Shown here: piece by piece, positions 63,349-64,000 of the stretch | Layout: each line of letters starts with the position of its first letter | Numbering within the stretch: position 1 is the stretch's first letter | NCBI GenBank assembly: GCA_018350325.1 | Contig: JAEVLN010000003.1 | Coordinates: 269,985 to 333,984 of the forward strand | DNA length: 64,000 nt | From: Globodera rostochiensis | Lineage: Eukaryota > Nematoda > Chromadorea > Rhabditida > Heteroderidae | Reading direction: 5' to 3' | Made by a program: the position numbers and the translations under genes | Notes under the pieces: model-generated | What the model was told of the DNA's origin: nothing | The model's database searches: none | Seen by the model: the letters and a program-made list of their open reading frames with translations, nothing else

Positions 63349-63450
63349 ACTTCGTCGTGGCAAAATGCTGAAAGACAATGAAGAAGCATTGTCCTTAGAG
63401 GGCTATCCGTGCACAAATGAGCTCACAAGATGTTGTCCCGTCAACACATT
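63349..63450 (+). other. possible orphan exon, cysteine-containing
   Basis: TTTGTAG acceptor, then an open segment with RRGKMLKDNEEALSLEGY and PCTNELTRCCPVNTF, then GGTAAGC donor. It has exon-like borders and a biased composition, but no neighbouring exon was found. Family unknown. Confidence 0.25.
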
Positions 63451-63686
63451 TGGTAAGCTTCTATTTTTTTGTACTCAGTTTCTGTTGTCCGGCACATACA
63501 GTAAAAGATAGGCAAATGGTAGCCCCCCCGGCGCAAATCGAACCCACGACGCCTTCGGTGCCAATGATCAACGCCGAGAAATTACCCCAAGACTTGAGAC
63601 CGAGATTGAGACCCAAAAAACCGAGAACTTTTTTGACTCGAGACTCTCGAACATCCCTAGTCCTTACAAAACAAAGTGAACCCCAA

Positions 63687-63960
63687 AATTAAAACAATTC
63701 TTTGCACAACAGTACTCCTCCTCCGGCTCGTTCAACGATATGATCCGCGCTAAACATTGTTGAAATGCTCCGGGGAATAATCATGGATGCCAAAAGCTGG
63801 ATGAAGCATTACATATTGATTTACAAATCATTAATTACTTCCGGAAATTTTTCACAATGCCCAAAACACCTCTTCAAATCCCCAGTTTTGATTTTGCCCC
63901 CAATTTGATGAATCTCCTTTTTGTTGTTCTGTTCAACACGTGCGAGTTCTAAAATATGGC
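63687..63960 (-). CDS. possible last two exons of a minus-strand gene (partial)
   Basis: On the minus strand, acceptor ATATTTTAG precedes an open segment with LARVEQNNKKEIHQIGG and RCFGHCEKFPE (about 63958-63848, donor GTAATT). After a short intron (acceptor CATCCAG, 63796) an open segment LLASMIIPRSISTMFSA and GGGVLLCKELF runs to TAA at 63687-63689. The phases fit. The gene would begin beyond the window. The family is not recognised and the model rests on splice signals alone. Confidence 0.35.
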
Positions 63961-64000
63961 AAAATTATGGCAAGAGTGAAAATATGGCAAATTTCCAAAA

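Overview
This looks like nuclear DNA of a nematode, most likely a plant-parasitic cyst nematode close to Globodera. The reasons are AT-rich intergenic DNA, many short introns, recurrent GC-AG introns, families of coiled-coil/SPRY and BTB/BACK/SPRY proteins like those expanded in potato cyst nematodes, and a nematode-type DUF273 glycosyltransferase. The species is an inference. No rRNA, tRNA, CRISPR or bacterial operon structure was seen. I assembled the gene models by hand from splice signals and reading phase, without alignments.

Layout. 2-484 is the 3' end of a small cysteine-containing protein gene. 985-3000 holds remains of a BEL/Pao-like retrotransposon and one LTR. 3725-25060 is a tandem duplication of a two-gene block: a UDP-glycosyltransferase (UGT, +) converging on a GH30 glucosylceramidase (-). 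The GH30 genes then continue without UGTs, giving four tandem copies (A 8338-13704, B 21324-25060, C 26610-33138, D 33902-38048). Only D (17 exons, 554 aa) reads through cleanly; A, B and C each carry one or two single-base insertions. UGT2 is clean; UGT1 lacks one G. Intron 2 of every GH30 copy holds the same inverted-repeat-bounded element filled with a 31-bp minisatellite of very different length.

40880-47420 carries two divergent coiled-coil genes. One is a SPRY gene (-) with a ZZ zinc-finger exon that does not fit the reading phase. The other (+) has lost its SPRY domain and ends in unrelated exons. 48664-50934 encodes a type II membrane DUF273 glycosyltransferase. 51434-53287 (-) encodes an alpha-1,3-fucosyltransferase (GT10) with an apparent signal peptide and a C-terminal hydrophobic segment; four broken copies or exon fragments lie around it at 53.9, 54.6, 59.1 and 62.3 kb. 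55928-58219 encodes a BTB-BACK-SPRY protein and 59827-61610 a second coiled-coil/SPRY gene that is probably broken.

The common theme is sugar chemistry (UGT, glucosylceramidase, fucosyltransferase, DUF273 transferase) next to SPRY/BTB interaction proteins, in a region with heavy tandem duplication, exon debris, non-autonomous transposons and minisatellites. Whether the genes act together is not shown by the sequence. The most unusual observations are the shared intronic minisatellite element, tandemly amplified splice sites, the out-of-phase ZZ exon, and the predicted reversed topology of the fucosyltransferase.
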